A stretch of DNA of 64,000 bases, from assembly GCA_026646885.1 (NCBI GenBank), contig JAPKHK010000013.1:44238-108237 (forward strand), in the 5' to 3' direction. This DNA comes from Casimicrobiaceae bacterium. Lineage in GTDB: Bacteria; Pseudomonadota; Gammaproteobacteria; Burkholderiales; Casimicrobiaceae. Below, piece by piece: positions 48,864 through 57,569 of the stretch (its first letter is position 1; each line of letters starts with the position of its first letter). The position numbers were made by a program, and so were the translations under genes. The notes below the pieces were generated by a model, which saw only the letters and a program-made list of their open reading frames with translations, was not told where the DNA came from and did no database searches.

Positions 48864-50060
48864 ATGGACCTCAACTACACGCCGCAAGAGCAAGCGTTTC
48901 GCGCCGAAGTGCGCGCCTTCGTCACCGCCCAGTTGCCGGTGGACATCCGGGCCAAAGTGAAAGGCGGCAAACGCCTCGCCAAAGACGATTTTTTGCGCTG
49001 GCAGAAGATCCTCTTCACTCAGGGTTGGGGTGCCCCAAGCTGGCCCCGGGAACATGGCGGCACCGGTTGGTCAGCGGTGGAGCAACACATCTTCGACGAG
49101 GAATGCGCCGAGGCCGGCGCGCCACTGCAAATTCCCTTCGGCCTGAGAATGGTCGCGCCGGTGATCATGGCATTCGGTAGCCCGGCACAGCAGCAGCACT
49201 TTTTGCCGCGTATCGTCGACGGCACGGACTGGTGGTGTCAGGGCTACTCCGAACCGGGTGCTGGTTCCGATCTCGCTTCGCTGAAAACGCGGGCCGAAAA
49301 CCGTGGCGATCACTACCTCGTCAACGGTCAAAAGACCTGGAACACCCTCGGTCAGCACGCCGATTGGATCTTCTGCCTAGTGCGCACCGGCAAGGAAGGC
49401 CGACCGCAAGAGGGCATCTCTTTCCTGCTGATCGACATGAAGACACCTGGCATCACGGTGCGTCCGATCATCATGAACGACGGCGAGCACGAGATCAACG
49501 AAGTGTGGTTCGAGGACGTGAAAGTGCCGCTCGAAAATCGCGTCGGCGAAGAGAACCGCGGCTGGACCTATGCGAAATTCCTGCTGGGGCACGAGCGCAC
49601 CGGCATTGCCGGCGTCGGCCGCTCCAAAGCCGCGCTGGCGCATTTGAAGGCAATTGCGCGCGCACAGACGAGCAATGGTCGCCCGCTCATCGAGGACTCG
49701 CGCTTTCGCGATCGCATCGCGCAAGTGGAGTTGGAGCTGATGGCACTGGAGATTACCAACATGCGGGTACTCTCCGCCGAAAAGGAAAAAAGGGCGCCCG
49801 GACCGGAAGCCTCCATTCTCAAGATCAAGGGCTCGGAAATTCAGCAAACGATCGCCGAGCTGGAAATGCTCGCCTTGGGGCACGATGCCTTGCCGTGGCT
49901 GCCCGAGGCACTGGATCATGGATGGAGCGGAGAACCCGTGGGCGCCGAATACGCCGCGCCCTTGTCGGGTCACTACTTCAACTACCGCAAGACCACCATT
50001 TACGGTGGTTCCAACGAAATCCAAAAGAACATCATCGCGCAAATGATCCTCGGACTCTAA
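48864..50060 (+). CDS. Acyl-CoA dehydrogenase, PimC-like large subunit (pair 1)
   Basis: 398 residues: MDLNYTPQEQAFRAEVRAFV, WWCQGYSEPGAGSDLASLKT, GQKTWNTLGQHADWIFCLVR, GEENRGWTYAKFLLGHERTG and IYGGSNEIQKNIIAQMILGL. This matches the large subunit of pimeloyl-CoA dehydrogenase-type heteromeric enzymes. It sits 12 bp after the aldehyde dehydrogenase and 10 bp before its probable small subunit. A paralogue pair lies at 55282-57559. Confidence 0.92.
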   Translation: MDLNYTPQEQAFRAEVRAFVTAQLPVDIRAKVKGGKRLAKDDFLRWQKILFTQGWGAPSWPREHGGTGWSAVEQHIFDEECAEAGAPLQIPFGLRMVAPVIMAFGSPAQQQHFLPRIVDGTDWWCQGYSEPGAGSDLASLKTRAENRGDHYLVNGQKTWNTLGQHADWIFCLVRTGKEGRPQEGISFLLIDMKTPGITVRPIIMNDGEHEINEVWFEDVKVPLENRVGEENRGWTYAKFLLGHERTGIAGVGRSKAALAHLKAIARAQTSNGRPLIEDSRFRDRIAQVELELMALEITNMRVLSAEKEKRAPGPEASILKIKGSEIQQTIAELEMLALGHDALPWLPEALDHGWSGEPVGAEYAAPLSGHYFNYRKTTIYGGSNEIQKNIIAQMILGL

Positions 50061-50070
50061 GGACGAACAC

Positions 50071-51195
50071 ATGGACTTCAATTTCACCGAAGAACAGAGT
50101 GCCCTCAAAGACACTTTGCGCCGCTACCTTGCCAAGGAGTACTCCTTCGATGCGCGGCGGACCTTGGCCAAGTCGGAAACGGGCTTCAGCCGCGCCCACT
50201 GGGCACAGTTCGCGGCACTGGGCCTTACCGCCTTGCCCTTTGCCGAGGAGTACGGCGGACTGGGCGGCAATGCCGTCGACACGCACGTGGTCATGGAAGC
50301 GTTCGGGCGGGGGCTGGTGCTGGAACCCTACCTGAACACCGTCGTGCTCTGCGGTCACTTGCTGCGCGCGGCGGGCAGCGCGGCACAAAAAGAGCGCTGG
50401 CTCTCCGCCGTCGCCGCAGGCGAGAAGCTGCTCGCGCTGGCCCACTACGAGCGCGCTGGCCGCTATGCGCTCGAGCGCATCGACACCCGCGCCGAGGCGA
50501 CGGCTGCGGGCTGGCGCTTGAGCGGCAAGAAGGCGGTGGTGTTGGGCGGTGGCGCAGCGGACGCGCTGCTCATTTCGGCGCGCACCGCGGGCGGAATCTC
50601 GCTGTTCCTGGTCGAGACCAACCAGCCGGGTATCCGACGCCGTAGTTATCGAACCCAGGACGGTCACCGCGCGTGTGATTTGGACTTGGATCGGGTGGCT
50701 GTCGACGCCGAAGCGCTGGTCGGCCGCGCTGATGACGCTCTGCCAGCAATTGAGCAAGCCATCGGCTATGGCATCGCTGCGCTCTGTGCCGAAAGCATCG
50801 GCATCATGGACGCACTCAACGAAGCGACCCTCGAATACCTCAAGACCCGCCAGCAGTTTGGCCAGCCGATAGGCCGCTTCCAAGCACTGCAACATCGCAT
50901 GGTCGATATGATCATCGCCACCGAGCAGGCTCGGTCGATGGCCCTGATGGCCTCGGTGAAGGCCGATGGCGCCGATTCGGCCGAACGCCGCCAGGCACTG
51001 TCCGCGGCCAAGGCCTACGTGGGGCAGCAGGCACGCCTGGTCGGACAACAGGCGGTGCAACTGCATGGCGGCATGGGGGTAGTGGATGAGCTCAACGTCA
51101 GCCACTTTTTCAAGCGTTTGACGATGATCAACCTCACCTTCGGGGACAGCGACTTCCATCTCGGCTGCTTCAGCGAATCCCTGCTTGCCGCATGA
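50071..51195 (+). CDS. Acyl-CoA dehydrogenase, PimD-like small subunit (pair 1)
   Basis: 374 residues: MDFNFTEEQSALKDTLRRYL, ALPFAEEYGGLGGNAVDTHV, TRQQFGQPIGRFQALQHRMV and QLHGGMGVVDELNVSHFFKR. The shortened FAD-binding segment is typical of the second subunit of alpha2beta2 acyl-CoA dehydrogenases. It probably forms a complex with the product of 48864-50060. Its stop overlaps the thioesterase gene by 4 bp. Confidence 0.92.
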   Translation: MDFNFTEEQSALKDTLRRYLAKEYSFDARRTLAKSETGFSRAHWAQFAALGLTALPFAEEYGGLGGNAVDTHVVMEAFGRGLVLEPYLNTVVLCGHLLRAAGSAAQKERWLSAVAAGEKLLALAHYERAGRYALERIDTRAEATAAGWRLSGKKAVVLGGGAADALLISARTAGGISLFLVETNQPGIRRRSYRTQDGHRACDLDLDRVAVDAEALVGRADDALPAIEQAIGYGIAALCAESIGIMDALNEATLEYLKTRQQFGQPIGRFQALQHRMVDMIIATEQARSMALMASVKADGADSAERRQALSAAKAYVGQQARLVGQQAVQLHGGMGVVDELNVSHFFKRLTMINLTFGDSDFHLGCFSESLLAA

Positions 51196-51653
51196 AAGCA
51201 CGCGCGAGCACACCGTCTGACCTCGATGTTCCCGAGGGCTTCAGCGCCATCGCGGGGCTGGGCCCATTCTTGCGCGAACTGGGGCCCCTCTATATCAAAC
51301 GCGCTGAGGGCACGACGGTGATCGGCCTGCGCATCGAGAAGCGGCACAGCAACAGCCGCGGCATTGCCCATGGTGGTGTGCTGTTGACACTGGCCGACAG
51401 CGCCATGGGCGGGGCGCTCTATCACTCCAGGGAACCGCACATGCCGATCGTGACGGTGAATCTCACCAGCGACTTCCTGTCCAGCGCGCGGGAGGGCGAT
51501 TGGCTGGAGGCGCATGTGGAGATCTTGCGGGTGGGCCGGCAACTCGCCTATGCCAACTGCGATTTGTGGACCGAGGGGCGGCGCGTGCTGCGCGCATCAG
51601 GTGTCTTCGCGATCACCTCTCCCGTAAAACCGAATGAGATATCCGAAGGATGA
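51192..51653 (+). CDS. PaaI-family hotdog thioesterase
   Basis: 153 residues, hotdog fold: [21 protein letters not shown] (catalytic helix with HGG) and [20 protein letters not shown]. It hydrolyses acyl-CoA, often to free CoA from dead-end intermediates. It overlaps both neighbours by 4 bp, so it is tightly coupled in the operon. Confidence 0.92.
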   Translation: MKARASTPSDLDVPEGFSAIAGLGPFLRELGPLYIKRAEGTTVIGLRIEKRHSNSRGIAHGGVLLTLADSAMGGALYHSREPHMPIVTVNLTSDFLSSAREGDWLEAHVEILRVGRQLAYANCDLWTEGRRVLRASGVFAITSPVKPNEISEG

Positions 51654-52108
51654 GCAAAAAGTACAAGTACTACTGGGAAGATTTCCCCGTCGGGAGTGTC
51701 ACCGAATTTGGCGGGCTCACGCTGAGCGAGGAAGACATCGTTCGCTTTGCCCGCGAATTCGACCCGCAGCCTTTCCACATCGATGCCGAGGCGGCCAAGC
51801 ATTCGATGTTCGGCGGCCTCATCGCCAGCGGCTGGCACACCTGCGGTCTGGCCATGCGCATGATGTGCGATGCCTATTTGCTGGATGCCGCGAGCCTCGG
51901 TTCGCCGGGTGTCGACAACATCCGCTGGCTCAAACCGGTCAGGCCTGGCGACACCCTTCGCGTGCGCTGTGTGGTGCTGGAGGCGCGCCCGCTGGAAAGT
52001 AAACCTCACGTCGGGCTGGTGCGCAACCGCTGGGAAGTGCTCAACCAGAACAACGAGGAAGTGATGCAGATGGAAGGTTACGGCATGTTCCGCCGGCGCC
52101 CGCATTGA
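51650..52108 (+). CDS. MaoC-family (R)-enoyl-CoA hydratase-like protein
   Basis: 152 residues: [40 protein letters not shown] (catalytic Asp/His of hydratase 2) and [19 protein letters not shown]. It hydrates an enoyl-CoA. Overlaps the thioesterase by 4 bp; the next gene starts at its stop codon (TGATG). Confidence 0.93.
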   Translation: MSKKYKYYWEDFPVGSVTEFGGLTLSEEDIVRFAREFDPQPFHIDAEAAKHSMFGGLIASGWHTCGLAMRMMCDAYLLDAASLGSPGVDNIRWLKPVRPGDTLRVRCVVLEARPLESKPHVGLVRNRWEVLNQNNEEVMQMEGYGMFRRRPH

Positions 52109-52824
52109 TGCCCAAGATTCACGTCCTCCTCAAAAAGGAGGAGCTCGATCAGCAGCGCCTGCCCGGCAAGGTGGTGATCGTGCTCGACATCCTGTTCGCC
52201 ACCTCGAGCATCGTGACCGCCCTTGCCCACGGGGCCTCCTCGGTGATCCCCGCGCGCGATGGCTCGGCTGCCCTCGCCAAAGCCCAGCAACATCGCCATG
52301 AAAGCTGCATGCTGTCCGGTGAACTCAATGCCGAGACTCTCCCCGGCTTCTTGCACCCCACGCCACTCGCCCTGCTCAACGCGAGCCTCGAGGGCAAGAC
52401 ACTGATCTACGCCACCACCAACGGCACGGTAGCGGTTGACAAGGCACGGGACGCGGAGCATGTCTACATCGGCGCGCTCTTGAACGCCACAGCCGTGGTA
52501 GAGCGCGTCTTGCGCGATCACCACGATGACACCATCTTGCTCGTTTGTTCCGGCTCCGCCGACAACTTCAACCTTGAAGACTTTTATGGCGCGGGCTGCC
52601 TGGTTGCGCTTTTCCAAAAACGTGCTCCGGGCTGCGAACTTACCGATGCGGCACTCGCCGCTTCCCTGTTGGCGCGGCCGCATGAAGCCGCGGTGTGCCT
52701 CGCGGCGGGACGTGTCGGTCGCATGATGTTGGAACGCGGCTTGCAGCACGAACTGGAGTTTGCCGCGCAGCTGGATCGCTACCGCCTGGTGCCGAAGCTC
52801 CAGGCCGGCCGTTTGATTCTTTAG
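52108..52824 (+). CDS. ComB-like 2-phosphosulfolactate phosphatase family protein
   Basis: 238 residues: PGKVVIVLDILFATSSIVTA, LSGELNAETLPGF, GKTLIYATTNGTVAVDKA and ILLVCSGSADNFNLEDFYGA match the ComB family (Mg-dependent phosphatase of coenzyme M synthesis). Bacterial members are widespread without CoM synthesis, so the substrate here is open. It closes the acyl-CoA operon by TGATG coupling, which is an unusual place for it. Confidence 0.85.
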   Translation: MPKIHVLLKKEELDQQRLPGKVVIVLDILFATSSIVTALAHGASSVIPARDGSAALAKAQQHRHESCMLSGELNAETLPGFLHPTPLALLNASLEGKTLIYATTNGTVAVDKARDAEHVYIGALLNATAVVERVLRDHHDDTILLVCSGSADNFNLEDFYGAGCLVALFQKRAPGCELTDAALAASLLARPHEAAVCLAAGRVGRMMLERGLQHELEFAAQLDRYRLVPKLQAGRLIL

Positions 52825-52852
52825 CGCTCCCCTTTCTTTGGCGGTCAAAGAC

Positions 52853-52869
52853 GTTCTGCTATGCGGAAC
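52853..52869. promoter_or_regulatory. 17-bp palindromic operator candidate, copy 3
   Basis: GTTCTGCTATGCGGAAC, one mismatch between arms. It lies 58 bp upstream of a TTGACA element and 184 bp upstream of the binding-protein gene at 53054. Confidence 0.7.
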
Positions 52870-52927
52870 TCGCCGGCGGTGGTCGCTATTTTGCGTTGCC
52901 CTGCTGTGTTCAGTGGACCAGTGGTGC

Positions 52928-52956
52928 TTGACAGGTTCTTTGTCATACACAATTAT
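52928..52956 (+). promoter_or_regulatory. Candidate sigma-70 promoter
   Basis: TTGACA (52928-52933), 17-bp spacer, AATTAT (52951-52956), about 97 bp upstream of the substrate-binding protein gene. A perfect -35 with a 4/6 -10. Confidence 0.5.
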
Positions 52957-53053
52957 CCCACCGTGCGTACTGCATTGAAGAAGTTCCACGATGCAGAATT
53001 CCCGAATAGCCGCGCTCGCGGAACCGAGCCGCTGATTTTTCGAGGGGGATACC

Positions 53054-54196
53054 ATGACACGTCGATTGTTCCTCGTTCTTGCGCTTCTATCAGGTTGCTC
53101 CACCGCAGCCAACAGCGCAGCGCTCTCCACTGTGATCGGCAACACTATCGTCATCGGCCAGTCTGGAGTTTACAGCGGGCCTTTGGGCGCCTTTGCTCAG
53201 GACAACATCAATGTCATCAATACCTATTTCGAAAGCGTCAACGCGCAGGGCGGAATCCATGGCCGCAAGCTGAAGCTGATTGCGCTCGATGATGGCTTCG
53301 ACCCAAAACGCACGCTAGAGAACGCCAAGACGCTGATCGAAAAAGAACAGGTTTTCACGTTGTTCAACGTCATCGGCACTGCCAACACGGCGGCGATCTA
53401 TCCGCTGCTCGTCGAACACGGCATTGCGCTCTTGGGTCCGTATACCGGAGCCACCGCGCTGCGGGACTTCACCCGGTTCCGAAACCTCTTCTTTACGCGC
53501 GCTTCTTACGCGGATGAAACTGAGAAGATGGTCGAGCACCTTACCTCCACGGGGGTGCGTAACATCGCCGTGGTCTACCAGAACGATCCGTTTGGCAAGG
53601 CCGGCCTGCAGGCCGCAAACGAAGCGCTTGCCCGACGTCAGCTCAAACCCGTGGCGACAGCGGCTTTCAGTATCTCCAAGATGGAGGAGACCGGGGTTGC
53701 CGCCGCGACGCTCGCAAAGCATCAGCCTAGCGCGGTAATCATCGCCAGTTCGGGCAGGGGCACGACCTCATTCATCAAGGAGACTCTTCGTCAGGGGCAG
53801 CGTCCCTGGTTTTATTGCCTCTCCGTGACCAACCCCCGCCAATTGTGGGCAGATCTGGGCAAGGATGCCCATGGGGTCGTGGTTTCGCAGGTTGCTCCCT
53901 CACCCTGGCGCCCAGCGATGCCCTTGATCCGGGAATACCACCAGATCATCAACAAGCTCAATTACAAGGATTTCTCATACGGCAGCTTGGAAGGTTTCAT
54001 CGTCGCGCGCGTCGCTGTCGAGGCGCTCAAACTGGCCGGGCCGAATTTGACGCGAGCGCGCTACTTTGCTGCTCTGGAGAGCATGCGTGACTTCGATCTC
54101 GGCGGCTTCAGCATACGCTACCGCCCTGGGAACCACTCCGGATCGTCGTTCGTCGATCTGACTATCATCAGCAAAGACGGGCGCTTCGTTCGCTGA
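53054..54196 (+). CDS. Branched-chain-type ABC substrate-binding lipoprotein
   Basis: 380 residues. A lipobox-like LALLSGC near residue 15 suggests a lipoprotein, although the alternative is a cleaved signal near AANSA. The Peripla_BP_6 fold follows: VIGQSGVYSGPLGAFAQDNI, NAQGGIHGRKLKLIALDDGF and VYQNDPFGKAGLQAA. No permease is adjacent; it may feed the livHM/livGF transporter with a different ligand or act as a sensor. Confidence 0.9.
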   Translation: MTRRLFLVLALLSGCSTAANSAALSTVIGNTIVIGQSGVYSGPLGAFAQDNINVINTYFESVNAQGGIHGRKLKLIALDDGFDPKRTLENAKTLIEKEQVFTLFNVIGTANTAAIYPLLVEHGIALLGPYTGATALRDFTRFRNLFFTRASYADETEKMVEHLTSTGVRNIAVVYQNDPFGKAGLQAANEALARRQLKPVATAAFSISKMEETGVAAATLAKHQPSAVIIASSGRGTTSFIKETLRQGQRPWFYCLSVTNPRQLWADLGKDAHGVVVSQVAPSPWRPAMPLIREYHQIINKLNYKDFSYGSLEGFIVARVAVEALKLAGPNLTRARYFAALESMRDFDLGGFSIRYRPGNHSGSSFVDLTIISKDGRFVR

Positions 54197-54268
54197 ACCC
54201 AACGACGCGCACCGCAAGCCCTTGGGGGGCGCCGCCGCGAGGCTTCCGCGCCCGTTCTATGGCGCGGG

Positions 54269-55096
54269 CTAGTCGCTCGCGCCCAGCGACTTCTCCAGCC
54301 GCCGCGCGATCTGGATGAGGCGCGGTCGCACTTCATCGATCAGGAATTTGCGAGAGAGATTGAAGGCCGGGCCGCCGCAATTGAGGGACATCGGCGGCAA
54401 CCCGCGCCCGGGCCGAAAAGCAACCGCGATCGCATTGACGTCCTTTTGCCAATCGCCGAACGCCGCGCAACAGCCAGTTTCGCGGTAGCGCTTGAGCTCG
54501 GCGCTGATGCCATCACGCACGCGCGGCCAGATCTCTTCATCCTGAGCGCGGATTCTCTCCAGCAGTTCCTGGCGCTCGAGATCACCGCAGGCGGCCAAGT
54601 AGGCGCGCCCCATCGCCGTCGTGGCCAGAGGAATGCGCGACCCGACATCGAGGCTGATGGTGAGCGCGGCCTGCGAACGGCAGTGTTCCACGTAGATCAT
54701 GCTCAGGCGATCGCGCGTCCCCAGGGATACCGCGGCGCCGGAGAAATCAGCCAGATCCTGCATGTGCGGGCGCGCCAACTGCCGGACATCCAGCCGCGCC
54801 AGCATCTTGCTTCCCAGCGCCAGAGTCGCGGTGCCCAGTCGGTACTTGCCAGCCTCCTCATCGTAATGCAGATAGCCCATCCGGGTGAGCGTGTAGGTGA
54901 GGCGCGAGACCGTCGACTTGGGGAGCTTGCAGCGCTGGGCGATATCCAGGTTGCCCAGCGCCTTGTCGCCGGAGCGAAAGCTCGCCAGCACCTCCAGCCC
55001 GCGTGCGAGCGCCGTTACGAAATGCCGATCTTCCTTGGCTTTTTGCATGCTGACCGGCTCCTTCGGGATGCGGGTCTTCTGGCGGGTCATGACCAT
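54269..55096 (-). CDS. IclR-family transcriptional regulator 1
   Basis: 276 residues. The N-terminal winged helix-turn-helix is FVTALARGLEVLASF then LDIAQRCKLPKSTVSRLTYT and MGYLHYDEEAGKYRLGT. The IclR effector domain contains TTAMGRAYLAACGDLERQEL and CCAAFGDWQKDVNAIAVAFR. Starts at 55096, 55090 or 55048 are possible; 55096 has GGAG upstream. It is divergent from acyl-CoA dehydrogenase pair 2, with operator copy 4 in between. Effector likely an acyl-CoA or carboxylate. Confidence 0.93.
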   Translation of the reverse strand: MVMTRQKTRIPKEPVSMQKAKEDRHFVTALARGLEVLASFRSGDKALGNLDIAQRCKLPKSTVSRLTYTLTRMGYLHYDEEAGKYRLGTATLALGSKMLARLDVRQLARPHMQDLADFSGAAVSLGTRDRLSMIYVEHCRSQAALTISLDVGSRIPLATTAMGRAYLAACGDLERQELLERIRAQDEEIWPRVRDGISAELKRYRETGCCAAFGDWQKDVNAIAVAFRPGRGLPPMSLNCGGPAFNLSRKFLIDEVRPRLIQIARRLEKSLGASD

Positions 55097-55238
55097 GTCT
55101 TCGGGCTCCGGTAGTGTCGCGGTGTGTTCTGCATTGCAGGATCGTTGCCAGGGCGGGCGCATTGCTGTTCAATTGCGAGTGTGAGCTTACCATGCGCGGT
55201 GTCTGCGAGTGTAGCCCGGGCTCGGCGACGGGTCGGTG

Positions 55239-55255
55239 GTTCCGCTATGCAGTAC
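55239..55255. promoter_or_regulatory. 17-bp palindromic operator candidate, copy 4
   Basis: GTTCCGCTATGCAGTAC: the left arm is consensus and the right arm has two changes. It is 26 bp from the GTG at 55282 and 142 bp from the IclR start at 55096. Confidence 0.65.
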
Positions 55256-55281
55256 AGACTTCTCGACGACCCGGAGCAAGA

Positions 55282-56451
55282 GTGAATATCGACTTCAGCG
55301 CCGCCGAACAGGCCTTCCGCTTGGAGGTGCGCAGCTTCGTGAACCAGCACCTCCCCGCCGTGATCCGCGAAAAGGTCGCCAGCGGTCGGCACCTCACGCG
55401 CGACGAGCACCTGCAATGGCAGCGCCTTCTGTACGAGCGCGGCTGGGGCGCTCCGGGTTGGCCGGCGGAGTTCGGCGGGCCGGGCTGGTCTCCCGTCGAG
55501 CAATACCTCTTCGAGGAGGAGACCATGCTGGGGGGGGCGCCGCGACTCGTTCCCTTTGGCCTCAAGATGGTTGCGCCGGTCATCATCAACTTCGGCAGCC
55601 GCTGGCAGCAAGAACGCTTCTTGCCAAAGATCCTGTCTGGGGAAGAATGGTGGTGCCAGGGCTACTCCGAGCCAGGTTCCGGATCGGACCTTGCCTCGCT
55701 CAGGACCAAGGCGGTGCGCCAAGGCGACAGCTACATCCTCAATGGACAGAAGACCTGGAACACCCTTGGGCAGTACGCCGACTGGATCTTTTGTCTCGTG
55801 CGCACCGATCCAGCCGCCAAGGCGCAGCGCGGCATCTCGTTTTTGCTCGTCGACATGAAGTCGCCCGGCATTACCGTTCGGCCGATCGTCACGCTCGATG
55901 GGGCGCACGAAGTGAATGAAATCTGGTTCGAGGATGTGGTCGTGCCGGCCGCAAATCGGGTCGGCGAAGAGAACGAGGGCTGGACCTACGCGAAGTTCTT
56001 GCTCGGCCACGAGCGCAGCAATATTGCCGGCATCGGCATCGCCAAGCGGGAGCTTGCGCGCTTGAAGGCGATCGCTGCCGCCCAGACGCAGGGTGGGCAG
56101 ACGCTCCTTGCCGATCCGCTCTTTGCCGCCCGCGTCGCCGAAGTCGAAATCGAGCTGATGGCGCTGGAGATGACCAACTTGCGCGTGCTCGCCGCGGAGG
56201 CGCAACGGCACGCACCAGGGCCTGAAGCCTCGATTCTCAAGGTCAAGGGCACGGAAATCCAGCAAGCGATCAGCGAGCTGATCCTGCATGCCCTGGGTCC
56301 CTATGCCTTGCCCTTTGGCGGGGCGGCGCCGGGCCCCGCTTACGCCGCGAATCGGGCGAGCCAGTATTGCAACTTGCGCAAGCTGTCGATCTATGGCGGG
56401 TCGAATGAGATTCAGAAGAACATCGTCGCCCAGTTGATCCTGGAGTTGTAA
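55282..56451 (+). CDS. Acyl-CoA dehydrogenase, PimC-like large subunit (pair 2)
   Basis: 389 residues, closely parallel to the product of 48864: NIDFSAAEQAFRLEVRSFVN, WWCQGYSEPGSGSDLASLRT, GQKTWNTLGQYADWIFCLVR and IYGGSNEIQKNIVAQLILEL. The start is GTG at 55282 with GGAG 6 nt upstream, placed by homology; a longer frame from 55114 has no support. The small subunit gene follows by 1 bp. Confidence 0.92.
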   Translation: MNIDFSAAEQAFRLEVRSFVNQHLPAVIREKVASGRHLTRDEHLQWQRLLYERGWGAPGWPAEFGGPGWSPVEQYLFEEETMLGGAPRLVPFGLKMVAPVIINFGSRWQQERFLPKILSGEEWWCQGYSEPGSGSDLASLRTKAVRQGDSYILNGQKTWNTLGQYADWIFCLVRTDPAAKAQRGISFLLVDMKSPGITVRPIVTLDGAHEVNEIWFEDVVVPAANRVGEENEGWTYAKFLLGHERSNIAGIGIAKRELARLKAIAAAQTQGGQTLLADPLFAARVAEVEIELMALEMTNLRVLAAEAQRHAPGPEASILKVKGTEIQQAISELILHALGPYALPFGGAAPGPAYAANRASQYCNLRKLSIYGGSNEIQKNIVAQLILEL

Positions 56452-56452
56452 G

Positions 56453-57559
56453 ATGGATTTCTCGTTTTCGGATGAGCAGTTGCTGCTCGAACAAACGGTT
56501 CGGCGCTTCGTGACCAAGGAATACGACTTTGCGCATCGGCAAAGGATTCTCCGCTCTCCCGAGGGTTGGAGCCGCCAGTGCTGGACTACTCTCGCCGAAC
56601 TCGGAGTCCTAGCCCTCGGCGTGCCCGAGGCCCAAGGAGGTTTAGGGGGCGGACCCATCGAGACCTTGCTGGTGATGAACGCTCTGGGACCGGCGCTGCT
56701 GCTCGAGCCCTATTGCACCAGCGCGGTCGTGGCGACCGCGCTGATGCGTGACAGCGCCGCGCACGCCGACCTTCTGGGGAAAATGGGCGCCGGGGAGTGC
56801 GTGGTCGCACTTGCTCACCTGGAACCCGGAGCGCAGGCTCTCGCCGCTTGCCCGCATACCCGCTGCCGCGAGGAAGGGACAAACCTGGTGATCGATGGAC
56901 ACAAGTGCGTGGTGGCTCACGCCACAGCGGCGGATTACTTGATTGTCTCGGCACGTCACGAAGACTCCATCGAGCTGTTGCTTGTACCGAACGGCACGCC
57001 AGGTTTGCAGCTCGACGCCTACCCCGTCTTGGACGGCACGCGTGCCGCGGAAGTCTGCTTGCGGGGCGTGCGAGTGAGCCAAGCGGCGCGCTTGCGCGTA
57101 GGCGAGGACGGCCTCGCGCGCGCCCTCGATCTTGGTGTGGCGGCGTGGTGCGCCGAGGCCGTCGGCATCATGAAGGCGACACTCGATGCGACAGTGGAAT
57201 ACTTGCGCACGCGGGTACAATTCGGACAGGCCATAGGGCGCTTCCAGGCGTTGCAGCACCGTGCCGTAGATATGCTGATACATTACGAACAGGCCCGATC
57301 GATGAGCTATCTGGCGGCACTACGCTGCGTGTCGCGCGACCCGGCGACGCGTCGGCGGGCGCTTTCGGCGGCAAGTGTTCTAATAGCGCGCGCCGCTCGC
57401 TTCATCGGTCAACAGGCCGTGCAATTGCATGGCGCAATAGGCATGAGCGACGAGCTGATCGTCAGCCATTGGTTCAAGCGCTTGACGACCATTGAGCTTC
57501 TCCTCGATGGCGGAGGAGCGGCTCTACATACTTTTATGCGTACAGAAGCTAATGTTTGA
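56453..57559 (+). CDS. Acyl-CoA dehydrogenase, PimD-like small subunit (pair 2)
   Basis: 368 residues: MDFSFSDEQLLLEQTVRRFV, GVPEAQGGLGGGPIETLLVM, TRVQFGQAIGRFQALQHRAV and QLHGAIGMSDELIVSHWFKR. It parallels 50071-51195. In QLHGAIGMSDE it has Ala where the pair 1 small subunit has Gly. Probably the beta subunit of a second heteromeric enzyme with different chain preference. Confidence 0.91.
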   Translation: MDFSFSDEQLLLEQTVRRFVTKEYDFAHRQRILRSPEGWSRQCWTTLAELGVLALGVPEAQGGLGGGPIETLLVMNALGPALLLEPYCTSAVVATALMRDSAAHADLLGKMGAGECVVALAHLEPGAQALAACPHTRCREEGTNLVIDGHKCVVAHATAADYLIVSARHEDSIELLLVPNGTPGLQLDAYPVLDGTRAAEVCLRGVRVSQAARLRVGEDGLARALDLGVAAWCAEAVGIMKATLDATVEYLRTRVQFGQAIGRFQALQHRAVDMLIHYEQARSMSYLAALRCVSRDPATRRRALSAASVLIARAARFIGQQAVQLHGAIGMSDELIVSHWFKRLTTIELLLDGGGAALHTFMRTEANV

Positions 57560-57569
57560 GGAGCCAGTG

